The position numbers and the translations under genes were made by a program. Positions 27,671 to 37,877 of a DNA stretch of 64,000 nt are shown piece after piece (position 1 is the first letter of the stretch; each line of letters starts with the position of its first letter). The DNA lies in contig JAGWFT010000001.1 in assembly GCA_028867755.1 (NCBI GenBank), positions 1,067,992 through 1,131,991 on the forward strand. Direction: 5' to 3'. Origin of the DNA: Nitrososphaerota archaeon (GTDB lineage Archaea > Thermoproteota > Nitrososphaeria > Nitrososphaerales > Nitrosopumilaceae). The notes under the pieces are model-generated. The model was given only the letters and a program-made list of their open reading frames with translations, was not told the DNA's origin and did no database searches.

Positions 27671-28254
27671 AATTTTTAATCATTGATAATTATGATTCGT
27701 TTGTGTATAACATAGCTCAGCTTTTAGGCGAACTTGGAGTAGATTCTGATGTAATTAGAAATGACAAGATAACGCTAGACGAAATTAGAAAAGGAAATTA
27801 TGATGCAATAATTATTTCACCAGGGCCGGGAACACCAGAAGATGAAAAATATTTTGGAATTTGCACCAAGGTGATAAGAGAATTGGGCCCAACAAAACCA
27901 ATCCTAGGGGTTTGCTTGGGTCATCAGGGAATAATACACGCATTTGGAGGAAAAGTCGTAAATGCAGTAAATGTGCGACATGGAAAAACTAGCCCTGTAA
28001 AACATCATGAATCTCCATTATTTGAGGGAGTTCAAAATCCATTCAGAGCTACAAGATATCACTCACTTGTAGGAGACAAAACAATAATTCCTGATGAGCT
28101 TAAAATTACTGCAGTTGCACAAGACGATGAGGAGATAATGGCCATAAGCCACAAGAAATATCTCATCGAGGGAGTTCAATTCCACCCAGAATCAATCATG
28201 ACAGGAGAGGGCAAAAAAATATTGAGTAATTTCATAAAGTTGATCAAAAAATGA
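27667..28254 (+). CDS. trpG: Anthranilate synthase glutamine amidotransferase
   Basis: A 195-residue class I GATase. The nucleophile is in GVCLGHQGI (Cys near residue 80) with His/Glu in VQFHPESIMT; SPGPGTPED forms the oxyanion region. It gives ammonia to TrpE. The ATG at 27667 is chosen over an upstream in-frame codon because it overlaps the trpE stop as ATGA and starts the family sequence MKFLIIDNYDSFVYN. It may also serve PabA-type synthesis. Confidence 0.94.
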   Translation: MKFLIIDNYDSFVYNIAQLLGELGVDSDVIRNDKITLDEIRKGNYDAIIISPGPGTPEDEKYFGICTKVIRELGPTKPILGVCLGHQGIIHAFGGKVVNAVNVRHGKTSPVKHHESPLFEGVQNPFRATRYHSLVGDKTIIPDELKITAVAQDDEEIMAISHKKYLIEGVQFHPESIMTGEGKKILSNFIKLIKK

Positions 28255-29297
28255 TTTCAGAAACAATAACAAAACTTTCGCATAATCAAGATCTTAGCTA
28301 CGATGAGATGCTCAATGTCATGAATGAGGTACTTGATGGCAAGATCTCTGTTCAAGAGACTGCGAATTTTCTCAAAAATCTTACTGCAAAAGGCGAATCA
28401 AATGAGGAGCTCTTGGCGATGCTTGATACAATGCAAAAATACGCCATACACATAGAACCAAAATGCCGTGGAAGGATAATTGATGTCTGCGGTACTGGAG
28501 GAGACAAAATGCACACATTTAACGTATCAACGACTGCTGCATTTGTTATTGCAGCAGGAGGAGTAAGTGTAGCAAAGCATGGAAACAGGTCAACTTCCGG
28601 TATAAGTGGTAGTGCTGACATATTCGAATATTTTGGATATGATATCAATATGGAACCAAAGAAAATTAGAGAGATAATTGAAAAATTCAATATTGGTTTT
28701 ATGTATGCACAAAAATTTCATCCAGCCATGAAAAATGTTGCAGAGGCAAGAAAGTTGTTAGAAGTAAGAACTGCTTTTAACTTACTTGGTCCCCTGAGTA
28801 ATCCTGCCCAAGTCAGAAATCAACTTGTAGGTGTATTCTCACCAGACTATTTGCAACGAATCGTAACACTACTGCAGTCAAGAGGAGCAGAGAATGTAAT
28901 GACTGTAATCTCTAATGATGGACTAGATGAGCTATCAACCACTTCAAAAAATCAAATATATCTTTTAAAAAATTCCGAAACTCACAATTTCATACTAGAT
29001 CCAGCAGAACTTGGATTAGCAAAAGCAAATCTTAAGGACATACAAATATCAACAAAAGACGAGGCAATTAGATCATTTATTTCAGTTCTAAATGGAACCG
29101 GAAAAAAATCAATGATAGATATTACAGCGTTAAATGCAGCAGCTGGATTTATTGTGGGAGGCATATCAGATAAGTTTGACGAGGCTTTGGAAATTGCATT
29201 TGACGTAATACATACTGGAAAGTCATTTGACCTTTTTAGGAATTTTATCAAATATTGTGGAAATATTAGCAAAGTGGAGGAGCTTGAGAACAAATGA
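28251..29297 (+). CDS. trpD: Anthranilate phosphoribosyltransferase
   Basis: A 348-residue enzyme joins anthranilate to PRPP. Motifs: DVCGTGGDKMHTFNVST (PRPP diphosphate), KHGNRSTSGISGSADIFE, and a glycine-rich GPLSNPA. The ATG overlaps the trpG stop by four bases, and its own stop overlaps the trpC ATG, so translation is coupled along the operon. Confidence 0.95.
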   Translation: MISETITKLSHNQDLSYDEMLNVMNEVLDGKISVQETANFLKNLTAKGESNEELLAMLDTMQKYAIHIEPKCRGRIIDVCGTGGDKMHTFNVSTTAAFVIAAGGVSVAKHGNRSTSGISGSADIFEYFGYDINMEPKKIREIIEKFNIGFMYAQKFHPAMKNVAEARKLLEVRTAFNLLGPLSNPAQVRNQLVGVFSPDYLQRIVTLLQSRGAENVMTVISNDGLDELSTTSKNQIYLLKNSETHNFILDPAELGLAKANLKDIQISTKDEAIRSFISVLNGTGKKSMIDITALNAAAGFIVGGISDKFDEALEIAFDVIHTGKSFDLFRNFIKYCGNISKVEELENK

Positions 29298-30070
29298 AAA
29301 ATGTTCTAGAAAAACTTGCAGAAAACTCCCGAAGAGCGATAGATGAAGAAGTGTACAACATAGAATACCGACTGGAAAAATCAGATAAAAACATCATAAA
29401 TGAGATTAAAAAAAATCCGCATGCATCACTCATAACAGAGGTGAAATTTTCATCTCCATCGCTTGGCGACATACGACAAGTTTCCAACCCCTCCACAATT
29501 GCAAAGACAATGATTGAAGGAGGCGCCATTGGACTTTCAATTTTGACCCAGCCGTATCTTTTTAATGGATCGCCGAAGTACTTTGCAGAAATTAGAAAAC
29601 AGATCAAAGCCCCCTTGTTGATGAAAGATATAGTTGTAGACAAGGTACAGATTGAAGCAGCAGAAAAACTGGGTGCAGACGTGGTGCTTTTAATTCAATC
29701 AATCTTTGACAAAAAGTACGCAAAAGAAATCGACGAATTTATAGAATATGCACATAAAAAGAATCTTCTTGTATTAATAGAATCACACACAAAAAAAGAA
29801 TTTCTTGATTCTGCCAAGACGCAAGCTGACATACTTGGAATAAACAACCGTAATTTGGACACACTAGAAATCGATCTAAAAACTACAGAAACAATACTCA
29901 AAGACCAAAAAAAAGATGGTAGAATAGTCATATCTGAAAGTGGCATAGAAACTCCACAAGATATTATATTTCTCAGGCAATATGGTGCAGACGCCTTTCT
30001 TGTAGGTAGCAGCATCATGAAGAGTAAAGATATCAAGGGATTAGTTTCAAGTCTGGTGTCAGCAATATGA
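29294..30070 (+). CDS. trpC: Indole-3-glycerol phosphate synthase
   Basis: A 258-residue TIM barrel: [17 protein letters not shown] (catalytic Lys), [25 protein letters not shown] and [11 protein letters not shown]. There is no fused PRAI (TrpF) domain; the length is only that of the synthase. trpF is also not elsewhere in this window. It overlaps trpD and trpB by four bases each. Confidence 0.94.
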   Translation: MKNVLEKLAENSRRAIDEEVYNIEYRLEKSDKNIINEIKKNPHASLITEVKFSSPSLGDIRQVSNPSTIAKTMIEGGAIGLSILTQPYLFNGSPKYFAEIRKQIKAPLLMKDIVVDKVQIEAAEKLGADVVLLIQSIFDKKYAKEIDEFIEYAHKKNLLVLIESHTKKEFLDSAKTQADILGINNRNLDTLEIDLKTTETILKDQKKDGRIVISESGIETPQDIIFLRQYGADAFLVGSSIMKSKDIKGLVSSLVSAI

Positions 30071-31269
30071 AATTGGGATACCCAAAAAATGGCAAATTTG
30101 GAGAGTTTGGTGGTCGGTTTATACCTGAAACCTTGGTACCTGCAGTCGAAGAGCTAGAGCAGGCATATCTAAAATTCAAAGATAACAAGGATTTCAGACA
30201 GGAATTAGATTACTATTTAAAAGAATATGCTGGAAGACCCACACCACTTTACTTTGCCAAAAATCTCACCGAGTCTATCGGAGGCGCCAAGATATACCTA
30301 AAAAGAGAAGATCTTTTGCACGGCGGAGCACACAAGATCAACAATACCCTAGGACAAGGGCTATTAGCAAAGAGGATGAATAAGAAAAGAATCATCGCAG
30401 AAACAGGAGCTGGCCAACACGGAGTAGCAACTGCAATGGCATGTGCATCCCTTGGACTACAATCCGAAGTGTACATGGGCTATAAAGATACACAGAGACA
30501 AAAATTGAATGTTTTCAGAATGAAACTTTTGGGTTCTATAGTACATCCTGTAAAAGACGGAACGCAGACACTCAAGGATGCTATCAATGAAGCCATACGA
30601 GATTGGATTACAAATGTAAAAACTACATATTATCTTTTAGGATCAGCAGTTGGGCCTCATCCATATCCGGTGATGGTCAGAGACTTTCAATCAGTGATAG
30701 GCAATGAAATATTATCACAGATGAAAGACTTGGAAAAGAAATCTCCTGACTCTGTAATAGCATGTGTGGGAGGAGGATCAAATGCAATTGGGACATTTTA
30801 TCCACTCATTGACGAAAACACTCTCATGTTTGGAGTTGAAGCTGGTGGAGAGGGAATAAACACAGAACATCACTCTGCAACACTTGTAGCAGGATCTAAA
30901 GGAATTCTTCACGGCATGCTAACTTATCTTTTACAAGACAAGTACGGACAGATAAGAGATACACACAGCATAGCAGCAGGGTTGGATTACCCCGGAGTGG
31001 GTCCGGAACATTCCTATCTTAAAGATGCAAAGAGAGTAAAATATGATACAGTAAGTGATAATGATGCAATCCAGGCCTTCTTGATGCTTTCAAAACATGA
31101 AGGAATTATACCAGCCTTGGAATCATCGCATGCAGTAGCATATGCGATAAAGCAAGCAAAAAATATGTCAAAGAGTGAAACCATTGTAGTAACGCTATCT
31201 GGACGTGGTGACAAAGATGTTGAAGTCGTAGAGAAATATTTGATGGAAAATGCCAAGAATTCAAGATAA
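30067..31269 (+). CDS. trpB: Tryptophan synthase beta chain
   Basis: A 400-residue PLP enzyme that joins indole and serine. The PLP lysine is in [15 protein letters not shown], the phosphate loop is [10 protein letters not shown], and [16 protein letters not shown] marks the N-terminus. The sequence fits the TrpB1 type that works with TrpA. trpA begins 20 bases before its stop. Confidence 0.95.
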   Translation: MKLGYPKNGKFGEFGGRFIPETLVPAVEELEQAYLKFKDNKDFRQELDYYLKEYAGRPTPLYFAKNLTESIGGAKIYLKREDLLHGGAHKINNTLGQGLLAKRMNKKRIIAETGAGQHGVATAMACASLGLQSEVYMGYKDTQRQKLNVFRMKLLGSIVHPVKDGTQTLKDAINEAIRDWITNVKTTYYLLGSAVGPHPYPVMVRDFQSVIGNEILSQMKDLEKKSPDSVIACVGGGSNAIGTFYPLIDENTLMFGVEAGGEGINTEHHSATLVAGSKGILHGMLTYLLQDKYGQIRDTHSIAAGLDYPGVGPEHSYLKDAKRVKYDTVSDNDAIQAFLMLSKHEGIIPALESSHAVAYAIKQAKNMSKSETIVVTLSGRGDKDVEVVEKYLMENAKNSR

Positions 31270-32056
31270 ACTTTCAGAGATGAAATCCAAGAACCAGAAG
31301 GCGCTTATAGCCTATGCTATGGCAGGCTATCCTAGTGAAAGCGGTACAATATCCATGGTTCGAGGACTGGTGCAAGGAGGAGCAGACATCATCGAACTCG
31401 GACTGCCATTTTCAGATCCTCTAGCAGATGGCCCAGTAATACAAAATGCAAGTTTTCTGGCATTACAGAAAGGCATGAATCTTGACAAATTTGTAAATCT
31501 AGTAAAAAAAATTCGAAAGGAAGCAGATATTCCACTTGTCTTGATGACGTACGCAAATCTTTTGTATAGTCGCGGGTATGACAAGTTTATCTCAACTGTA
31601 AAAAAAGCCGGAATTGATGGCATCATATTACCAGACATGTCAATCGAGGAAGCAGAAGGGTATCTTGAAATAGTTCATAAAAACAACATGGATGCCATCT
31701 TTCTCATATCCCCTAATACCTCAGAAGACAGGATAAAGAAAATTTCTGGTATGTCATCGGGTTTTATGTACCTAGTTTCCATATATGGCACAACTGGAGC
31801 ACAGCAAAAATTTCAACAGTATACGCTTGACGCGATAAGAAATGCAAAAAAGACATTAGGCGGCAAGATGCCTCTAGGAGTAGGTTTTGGGGTAAATAAC
31901 GCAGATCAAGCAAAATTAATCCTGCAAACAGGCGCAGATGCAATAATTGTAGCAAGTGCATTTTTGCGATTAATTGAAAAAACGCCTCAAGCGAAGATCC
32001 AATCTAAAATCGCCTCATTTGCAAAAAATCTAAAAAAAGCAACTATCTCAGAATAA
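31250..32056 (+). CDS. trpA: Tryptophan synthase alpha chain
   Basis: A 268-residue barrel that splits indole-glycerol phosphate. Catalytic Glu is in [21 protein letters not shown] (Glu near residue 48, Asp near 59). The start overlaps the end of trpB by 20 bases in another frame. It ends trpEGDCBA, and pyrG begins 31 bases later on the same strand, possibly by readthrough or its own promoter. Confidence 0.95.
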   Translation: MPRIQDKLSEMKSKNQKALIAYAMAGYPSESGTISMVRGLVQGGADIIELGLPFSDPLADGPVIQNASFLALQKGMNLDKFVNLVKKIRKEADIPLVLMTYANLLYSRGYDKFISTVKKAGIDGIILPDMSIEEAEGYLEIVHKNNMDAIFLISPNTSEDRIKKISGMSSGFMYLVSIYGTTGAQQKFQQYTLDAIRNAKKTLGGKMPLGVGFGVNNADQAKLILQTGADAIIVASAFLRLIEKTPQAKIQSKIASFAKNLKKATISE

Positions 32057-32087
32057 GAAATAAAAATAGCATCAATCCATCATAGAT

Positions 32088-33695
32088 ATGCAGACAGAAA
32101 CGAGGTATATTTTTGTAACAGGCGGAGTCATGTCTGGACTTGGCAAGGGCGTAGTATCATCCTCTATTGCAAAACTCCTTCAGCTTTCAAACCAAAAAGT
32201 TTCTTGTATCAAGATTGACCCCTATCTAAATTACGACGCAGGAACCATGAATCCAATTGCTCATGGCGAGGTATTTGTCACTGACGATGGCGGTGAATGC
32301 GATATGGATATTGGAAACTATGAGCGATTCCTAAATCAAAGCATACCAAAAACCCACAATATTACTACAGCCCAGATATATTCAAGTGTAATAGAGTCTG
32401 AAAGACGAGGTGAATACTTGGGTGCTTGTGTCCAGATAATACCTCATGTGACAGATGCCATAAAAGATAGAATTAGAAATATTGCAAAAAATGAAAACTT
32501 GGATGTCCTAGTGGTAGAATGCGGTGGAACTGTTGGCGATATTGAAAGCCTACCATTCCTAGAAGCGTTAAGACAGATGAGATTAGAGGAAGGATCAGAT
32601 AAGATCATTTTTGTACATGTCACTCTAGCACCGTCTCTTGATGTAGTTGGCGAACAGAAAACAAAACCTACACAACATAGCGTACAAGAACTGAGAAGAA
32701 TTGGTATCCAACCTGACTTGATGGCAGTAAGATGCAGCAGATTACTTGATACATCGGCAAAGAGAAAAATATCATTATTTTCTAATGTTTCTGAAAAAGA
32801 CGTATTCTCGTGTCACGATGCAGAGTCCATACTGACAGTACCACAAATGTTGTATGACCAAGGAATTGTTGATGTAATTTTTAAAAAGTTTGGCAAAGTA
32901 GGACTTGTAAACACATCAGCAAATTGGGACAAGTGGAATTCCATAGTAAATTCATTTGTCAATCTAAAAGACCAGGTAAGAATAGCTATGGTAGGCAAGT
33001 ATGTCAAGTTAGCCGACAGCTATGTCAGTGTAAATCACGCACTCAAACATGCCGGAGCAAAGATTGGCAAAAACGTTGCAATAGACTGGATTGACTCTGA
33101 AGAACTAAATGGCAGCATAGACAAGCTTTCCCAGTATCAAGGAATTATCGTTCCAGGAGGATTTGGGGAAAGAGGGGCAGAAGGAATAATTAAAACAGCA
33201 AACTTTGCACGAGAAAAGAACGTACCATATCTTGGCATATGTTTTGGATTCCAGCTTGCAGCTGTTGCCTTTGGGCGTTATGTGTGCGGTTTATCAGATG
33301 CAAACTCAACTGAGATTAATCCAAATACAGAAAATCCTGTCATTGATCTCCTACCAGAACAAAAATTCATCGAAAACAAGGGCGGGTCTTTGAGATTGGG
33401 AGCAAATGAGATCAAAGTGGACGATAGCACTCTTGGATTCAAACTCTACAAGTCAGCTACAATCTTCAAAAGACATAGACACAGATACGAATTTAACCAA
33501 AAATATCTAGAACTATTCAATACTAAGGGCCTCAGGTTTTCAGGATACAGTGACAACAAAAAACGTATGGAGATTCTTGAGATACCAAATCACAAGTTCT
33601 ACCTAGGAGTTCAATTCCATCCAGAATTTAGTAGCAGACCAGGATATCCCGAAGAATCCTTTGAAGCCTTTATACGAGCAGCTTCTAGTGCCTAA
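32088..33695 (+). CDS. pyrG: CTP synthase
   Basis: The 535-residue enzyme makes CTP from UTP, ATP and glutamine. The N-terminal synthetase domain begins with FVTGGVMSGLGKGVVSSSIA (P-loop) and has DPYLNYDAGTMNP; the C-terminal glutamine amidotransferase has YLGICFGFQLA (Cys near 390; usual CLGMQ is CFGFQ here) and GVQFHPEF. Length is standard. It converges end-to-end with the NAD kinase gene. Confidence 0.96.
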   Translation: MQTETRYIFVTGGVMSGLGKGVVSSSIAKLLQLSNQKVSCIKIDPYLNYDAGTMNPIAHGEVFVTDDGGECDMDIGNYERFLNQSIPKTHNITTAQIYSSVIESERRGEYLGACVQIIPHVTDAIKDRIRNIAKNENLDVLVVECGGTVGDIESLPFLEALRQMRLEEGSDKIIFVHVTLAPSLDVVGEQKTKPTQHSVQELRRIGIQPDLMAVRCSRLLDTSAKRKISLFSNVSEKDVFSCHDAESILTVPQMLYDQGIVDVIFKKFGKVGLVNTSANWDKWNSIVNSFVNLKDQVRIAMVGKYVKLADSYVSVNHALKHAGAKIGKNVAIDWIDSEELNGSIDKLSQYQGIIVPGGFGERGAEGIIKTANFAREKNVPYLGICFGFQLAAVAFGRYVCGLSDANSTEINPNTENPVIDLLPEQKFIENKGGSLRLGANEIKVDDSTLGFKLYKSATIFKRHRHRYEFNQKYLELFNTKGLRFSGYSDNKKRMEILEIPNHKFYLGVQFHPEFSSRPGYPEESFEAFIRAASSA

Positions 33696-34688
33696 TTATT
33701 TTGGGACTTCGTAGATTCGTTGCCTAGTATCTCGAAGTGACACCCTTCTTTTTACATAGCCTTTATCAAGTAAATGCCTCAAGGCCAGTCTTACGGTTCT
33801 ATCTGGAAGAAGAGTTTTTGTAACTAGTTCCTTTTGAGTAAGAGATCCTTCGTATTCTAGTGTTTTAAGTAACAATTTTGAGCTTGGTGGCATGTTTAAG
33901 AGATCGTCTGCAAGTTTTACTTTTTTTGTCAAGGCAGAAACTGTGGTCGAGTCTTTTTTCATACGAATGACATTGGCTGTCTGTGGAAATTTTGTAAATT
34001 CCACAATTTTATCAACCTTGAATCTATCTTTTCCATCCATTACAACTTCACATCTTAGACTAGACGATATATCATCAACCTCGACAAAATTATCTTCTGG
34101 AACTATCAATGGTCGCCTTGTTATATCAAGAGAGTTTACTGAAACAATACAAAGCACCTTAGAGCCTTGATAGATTGCTGGCCCTCCAGCAGACATGGAA
34201 TATGCAGAAGATCCAATAGGAGTCGATATTATCAAACCATCACTGCTATCATGCCAAAACTCTTCTCCGTTTACTCGTAAAACGTGTTCTACCAGAGTAG
34301 CACTTTTTGAAGAAAAAATTGCCACGTCGTTTAGTGCTGGGTAGACATTTTTTCCATCAATCTTAACCCCAATTCTAGTCAAGTTCTCTATTGTAAAATC
34401 TCCTTTTTTTAGCCTGTTAAGATAAGTTGGAAATTCTTTAAGATCAGTTTGAGCAAGATATCCACTTGATTCAAACTCATTAATTCCTAAAACTGGAATT
34501 GTGCTGTTTATGAATCGATGAAAATATGATCTTACCCCTCTATCTCCACCAGTTACAACCACATAATCAATCTCTTTTCCAAATGTTTTGTTAGTAAGAA
34601 CATGTGATTCTATGCCGTGGCTTTCAAGCGATAGCTTAACTGATTTTACAGTCTGGTCTTGTTCTTGACTATAGATAGCCACTTTCAT
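33696..34688 (-). CDS. NAD kinase-like protein fused to winged-helix domain
   Basis: About residues 1-250 are the NAD kinase fold: substrate loop DGLIISTPIGSSAYSMSAGGPA, ALNDVAIF in place of the usual ..NE/ND motif, and the C-terminal sheet. The conserved GGDG of the ATP/metal loop reads GGDR (residues 47-50), so activity may be altered. Residues about 260-330 form a winged helix (SKLLLKTLEYEGSLTQKELVTKTLLPDRTVRLALRHLLDKGYVKRR) of MarR type. The ATG at 34688 is chosen since the family sequence MKVAIYS begins there. It may be a kinase, a NAD-sensing regulator or both. The PfkB-like gene lies 31 bases upstream. Confidence 0.85.
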   Translation of the reverse strand: MKVAIYSQEQDQTVKSVKLSLESHGIESHVLTNKTFGKEIDYVVVTGGDRGVRSYFHRFINSTIPVLGINEFESSGYLAQTDLKEFPTYLNRLKKGDFTIENLTRIGVKIDGKNVYPALNDVAIFSSKSATLVEHVLRVNGEEFWHDSSDGLIISTPIGSSAYSMSAGGPAIYQGSKVLCIVSVNSLDITRRPLIVPEDNFVEVDDISSSLRCEVVMDGKDRFKVDKIVEFTKFPQTANVIRMKKDSTTVSALTKKVKLADDLLNMPPSSKLLLKTLEYEGSLTQKELVTKTLLPDRTVRLALRHLLDKGYVKRRVSLRDTRQRIYEVPK

Positions 34689-34719
34689 ATCAAAGATGCA
34701 GTCCTTGCACAATAAAAGC

Positions 34720-35598
34720 CTAAACTTGAGAGAACTTTACGAGGTTATACAAATAAGCAGCATTTTGTTGTATGGCACCAGAATTTGGGATTTTTGATAA
34801 ACCTGTAGCTTTAGTGTCTAATGCAGCTTGAGCTGCTCCAACTGCAAAACAAATAGCCCATAGAGAATCTTTCTCTTTAAGATACGAACATGCAAATGCC
34901 GCACAGAATATGTCTCCTACGCCAGTTGTATCACCAATCACCATATTTGGAATGGTGAGATTATACAGCCTATCTTTCACTAGCATCGTTATGCTTTGTT
35001 TATTTGTGTAAAGAACATGTTTTACTCCTTTTTTTTGTAATGCAAGCATTGCCTCTTTTTCTCTTAGTCCAGTAAGATAGAAGGCTTCATCAGGATCTGT
35101 TTTAATTGCCGTTATTTTTGAGAGATCAAGTAATGTTTTTTCAAGATAAATTTTATTGTTATTATCAATTCTTCGTAAGAAACCTTGCGGATCAAATAGA
35201 AAAAAATCAGAATTGTCTCTTACTTGATCAAGTGTTTCTTCAGATACTTCATCAAAGACAGGGCTTACAATAAAACCATCAGCGTCAGAATTACTAAATT
35301 CTATTTGATCACATTTGGCTTTGAGATACAATTCTCTTTCCGTACCAGCAATATTTAGTAAAAAATGCGTAGTTGGATTACTAGAAGAAGAATTTGGCAG
35401 AAAAGTTAATCCTTTATTTTCAAGATCATGCTTGAATTTAAAATCTGGGCCAACTCTAGTGTGTAATTCCACATCAAATTTCATATTTTTTGTAGTAAGT
35501 CCACAATAGGAAGCAGGTCCCCCAGGTGTTTCTACTGTTTGCCCATTTCTTGATATCTCATCAATAGTGCAATGTGACAATATTGCAAGCTTCATCAA
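34720..35598 (-). CDS. PfkB-family (ribokinase-like) sugar/nucleoside kinase
   Basis: A 292-residue kinase with GGPASYCGL near the N-terminal substrate side and the C-terminal signature IGDTTGVGDIFCAAF with the catalytic Asp. The N-terminal family signature is incomplete, so the substrate cannot be named. It precedes the NAD kinase-HTH gene in the same direction and may form an operon with it. Confidence 0.82.
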   Translation of the reverse strand: MMKLAILSHCTIDEISRNGQTVETPGGPASYCGLTTKNMKFDVELHTRVGPDFKFKHDLENKGLTFLPNSSSSNPTTHFLLNIAGTERELYLKAKCDQIEFSNSDADGFIVSPVFDEVSEETLDQVRDNSDFFLFDPQGFLRRIDNNNKIYLEKTLLDLSKITAIKTDPDEAFYLTGLREKEAMLALQKKGVKHVLYTNKQSITMLVKDRLYNLTIPNMVIGDTTGVGDIFCAAFACSYLKEKDSLWAICFAVGAAQAALDTKATGLSKIPNSGAIQQNAAYLYNLVKFSQV

Positions 35599-35841
35599 TT
35601 ATTTTCAGATACCTTTCCATTTAGTCCTTCTTCTGACGCTGTCTTTGAAGGCATGGAAGACAGATTATCTGACGTTTTTCTATCACTACCTCCACATTGG
35701 AACTAAGACATACGTGGCACAAGCCCCGCATGTCATGGTCTATGATATAGATACTTAAATTTCTTAATGAAGAATCAGACATTTATCAGAAAATTATCAG
35801 GCCGAATGCGTTTATTTAGTGGCATATTACAGTTATATTAT

Positions 35842-36129
35842 ATGCCATTAAAGCGTGCAAGTAGAGGCAGGAAGAAGGGAGGCAAAGGATCCTCTGATCG
35901 TGTCCAATGCTCTAACTGTGGTGCAACCGTACCACGTGACAAGGCAAAGAAAGTCACATCAAGACTAAATTTGGTAGAACATAGCTTAGCAAAAGAGCTT
36001 AGAGCACAAGGAGCATACATTGCCTCACCAACAGTATTGAAACACTATTGCATTTCATGCGCAATTCATTTTGGCATATTAAAGATTAGATCAGCAGACT
36101 CTAGACGCCAAACTGGCAGACTCCGCTAG
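35842..36129 (+). CDS. rps26e: Ribosomal protein S26e
   Basis: A 95-residue small-subunit protein shared by archaea and eukaryotes. It starts MPLKRASRGRKKGG and has two zinc-type pairs CSNCG and CISC. The ATG at 35842 is preferred over an in-frame ATG 25 codons earlier because it starts the family sequence and is about 25-30 bases after TTTATTTAG (box A, near 35812). It converges with the phosphatidyltransferase gene, overlapping by four bases. Confidence 0.93.
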   Translation: MPLKRASRGRKKGGKGSSDRVQCSNCGATVPRDKAKKVTSRLNLVEHSLAKELRAQGAYIASPTVLKHYCISCAIHFGILKIRSADSRRQTGRLR

Positions 36130-36704
36130 TCGTTTATCTTTTTGGCAGTAGCAATTATTCTTTGAATAAATGTAATTCCTGCTATGATGATTACTATTAT
36201 GACAGCGTAATTGAGAAAAACCGCGCCTGCCATTCCAACAATTGCTATTACAAGTAATCTTTCTGCTCGTTCACCTATTCCAATTCCTTGAAGCTGAACA
36301 CCTAACGATTCTGCCCTTGCCCTAGTATAACTTACAAGCAATGACAAAGTAATTGCTAAAAGAACCAAGTATCCTTCGGAATAATTTCCAATCAATATGC
36401 CAAGAAATATTGCCACTTCTGCAATCTTGTCAAAAACAGAATCTAGGAATGCTCCTTTTTTTGATACCTTGCCAGTTATTCTAGCTACTTGGCCGTCTAC
36501 AATGTCAAAAAATCCTGATACTAGAAGAAGAATGCCACCAATTACAAATGAATACTGAAAATGAATTCCATAAACTATAGCTGATGCAAATGCAAATGCA
36601 AGACCAATCGCAGTCCAGAAATTTGCAGAAAGTCCAGTAGAAGCAAACGCTTTGCCTATACTTTGAAGAGTTGGTTTGAGGCCTTCTCTTAAATTGTTAA
36701 GCAT
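36126..36704 (-). CDS. CDP-alcohol phosphatidyltransferase, likely archaetidylinositol-phosphate synthase
   Basis: A 192-residue membrane enzyme with about six helices. The signature DGxxAR-x8-GxxxDxxxD is intact as DGQVARITGKVSKKGAFLDSVFD. Such enzymes attach a polar head group to CDP-archaeol. Inositol-phosphate is the likely acceptor by similarity to archaeal members, but serine or glycerol-phosphate cannot be ruled out. Confidence 0.85.
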   Translation of the reverse strand: MLNNLREGLKPTLQSIGKAFASTGLSANFWTAIGLAFAFASAIVYGIHFQYSFVIGGILLLVSGFFDIVDGQVARITGKVSKKGAFLDSVFDKIAEVAIFLGILIGNYSEGYLVLLAITLSLLVSYTRARAESLGVQLQGIGIGERAERLLVIAIVGMAGAVFLNYAVIIVIIIAGITFIQRIIATAKKIND

Positions 36705-36793
36705 TTGACTCTCAATCGCTCTTTGGAATTAAAGCGTTTACGATACATAAATGGACCAAAAATACTCAAATAATATAGTGTAGAAGGTCTTGC

Positions 36794-37006
36794 ATGGGCA
36801 TCATAGCAAAAGGTGCAAAGTGTAATGTTATTGGTTGCGATAAAGATGGGGTTCGCTCATTGACTACCTCAAAGGTAGAAGGCACCGGCTTGAGTATCAC
36901 AGGTGTCGGAAAGAAAACTGTTCTATGCAAAGAACATTACAAAGAATGGAAAAAAGCCACAAAAGAAGACCGCGATGTAGAACGTGCCAGATACGACAGG
37001 TTTTAG
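36794..37006 (+). CDS. Small zinc-binding protein (70 aa)
   Basis: The product has CNVIGC near residues 11-16 and VLCKEHYKEWKK near 48-59, giving three Cys and a His that could hold a zinc. The rest is lysine- and arginine-rich, suggesting nucleic-acid or ribosome binding. The 51-residue protein at 43390-43545 has the same CKEH-F/Y block, so they may be relatives. It precedes the cupredoxin gene by about 120 bases. Confidence 0.7.
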   Translation: MGIIAKGAKCNVIGCDKDGVRSLTTSKVEGTGLSITGVGKKTVLCKEHYKEWKKATKEDRDVERARYDRF

Positions 37007-37126
37007 CTCCTATCCTTAAACCCCGCAAGAATATAGCAAACAGACCTTATTCTATATTAGAGAAATACAATTCTTTCACGCTAAAAACCGAGGCCTTTAT
37101 AATGCCCCAATTTGTCAAACAATCCG

Positions 37127-37711
37127 ATGAAGTCAAAACCAATGGGCGCACTATTTGGTGTTTTGGCTCTAGTTGCCATCATCGCAATAGCTCAACCAGC
37201 TTATGCAGCAAACGTCCCAATAACAATTAGCAAGGGCGCAAGTGCTACAAACGGAACATGCTCAGCAACAACCTGCTTCAATCCCCAAGTTGCAAACATC
37301 AACGTTGGAGACACTATAACCTGGACAAATGCTGATACCGTTGGACATACTGCAACAAGCGGCAAGCCATCAGACAATCAGACAGGCACTGTCTTTGACA
37401 GTAGTTTGATTGCAGCTGGCAAATCTTACACGAGCACTGCTTTCAATACAGCAGGCACATACAACTACTTTTGCATGGTTCATCCATGGATGACAGGCCA
37501 AGTAATTGTCGGAGCAGCCGCAACTAGTACACCACCACCCACTAACGCGTCTTCAGGAAGCATGTCTGGAACGAACATGACTGGAAACAGTACCATGTCA
37601 GGAAATCAGACTGTACCAGAGTTTGGTCCTGTGGCCTCACTAGTTCTTGTAATTGCAATCATTAGTGTCGTCGCATTCACCGCAAAGACTAGAGGATTAC
37701 CAAAACTCTAA
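37127..37711 (+). CDS. Secreted cupredoxin (plastocyanin-like) with PEFG anchor
   Basis: About 194 residues from the ATG at 37127 (a TTG five codons earlier is possible). A signal (ALFGVLALVAIIAIAQPAYA) is followed by a blue-copper domain with GHTATSG (His ligand), NYFCMVHPWM (Cys, His, Met ligands), and an extra disulfide pair GTCSATTC. A Ser/Thr/Asn-rich linker leads to VPEFGPVASLVLVIAII and a basic tail, the archaeosortase/PEFG type anchor. It likely carries electrons outside the membrane, fitting the copper-based respiration of ammonia oxidisers. Confidence 0.93.
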   Translation: MKSKPMGALFGVLALVAIIAIAQPAYAANVPITISKGASATNGTCSATTCFNPQVANINVGDTITWTNADTVGHTATSGKPSDNQTGTVFDSSLIAAGKSYTSTAFNTAGTYNYFCMVHPWMTGQVIVGAAATSTPPPTNASSGSMSGTNMTGNSTMSGNQTVPEFGPVASLVLVIAIISVVAFTAKTRGLPKL

Positions 37712-37877
37712 ATCTTCTATTTTTCTATTTTTAATTCACAACATCTAGATGTATTTTTCTTATTTTCAAAATATGCAAGATCTTTGCAATACTTTCTCAG
37801 TGCATATTGAAGATTCTTGATTTTCTAGGTTTGTCAGTGTGTAATACACAATTACACTATACCAACACAGTTTTTGG

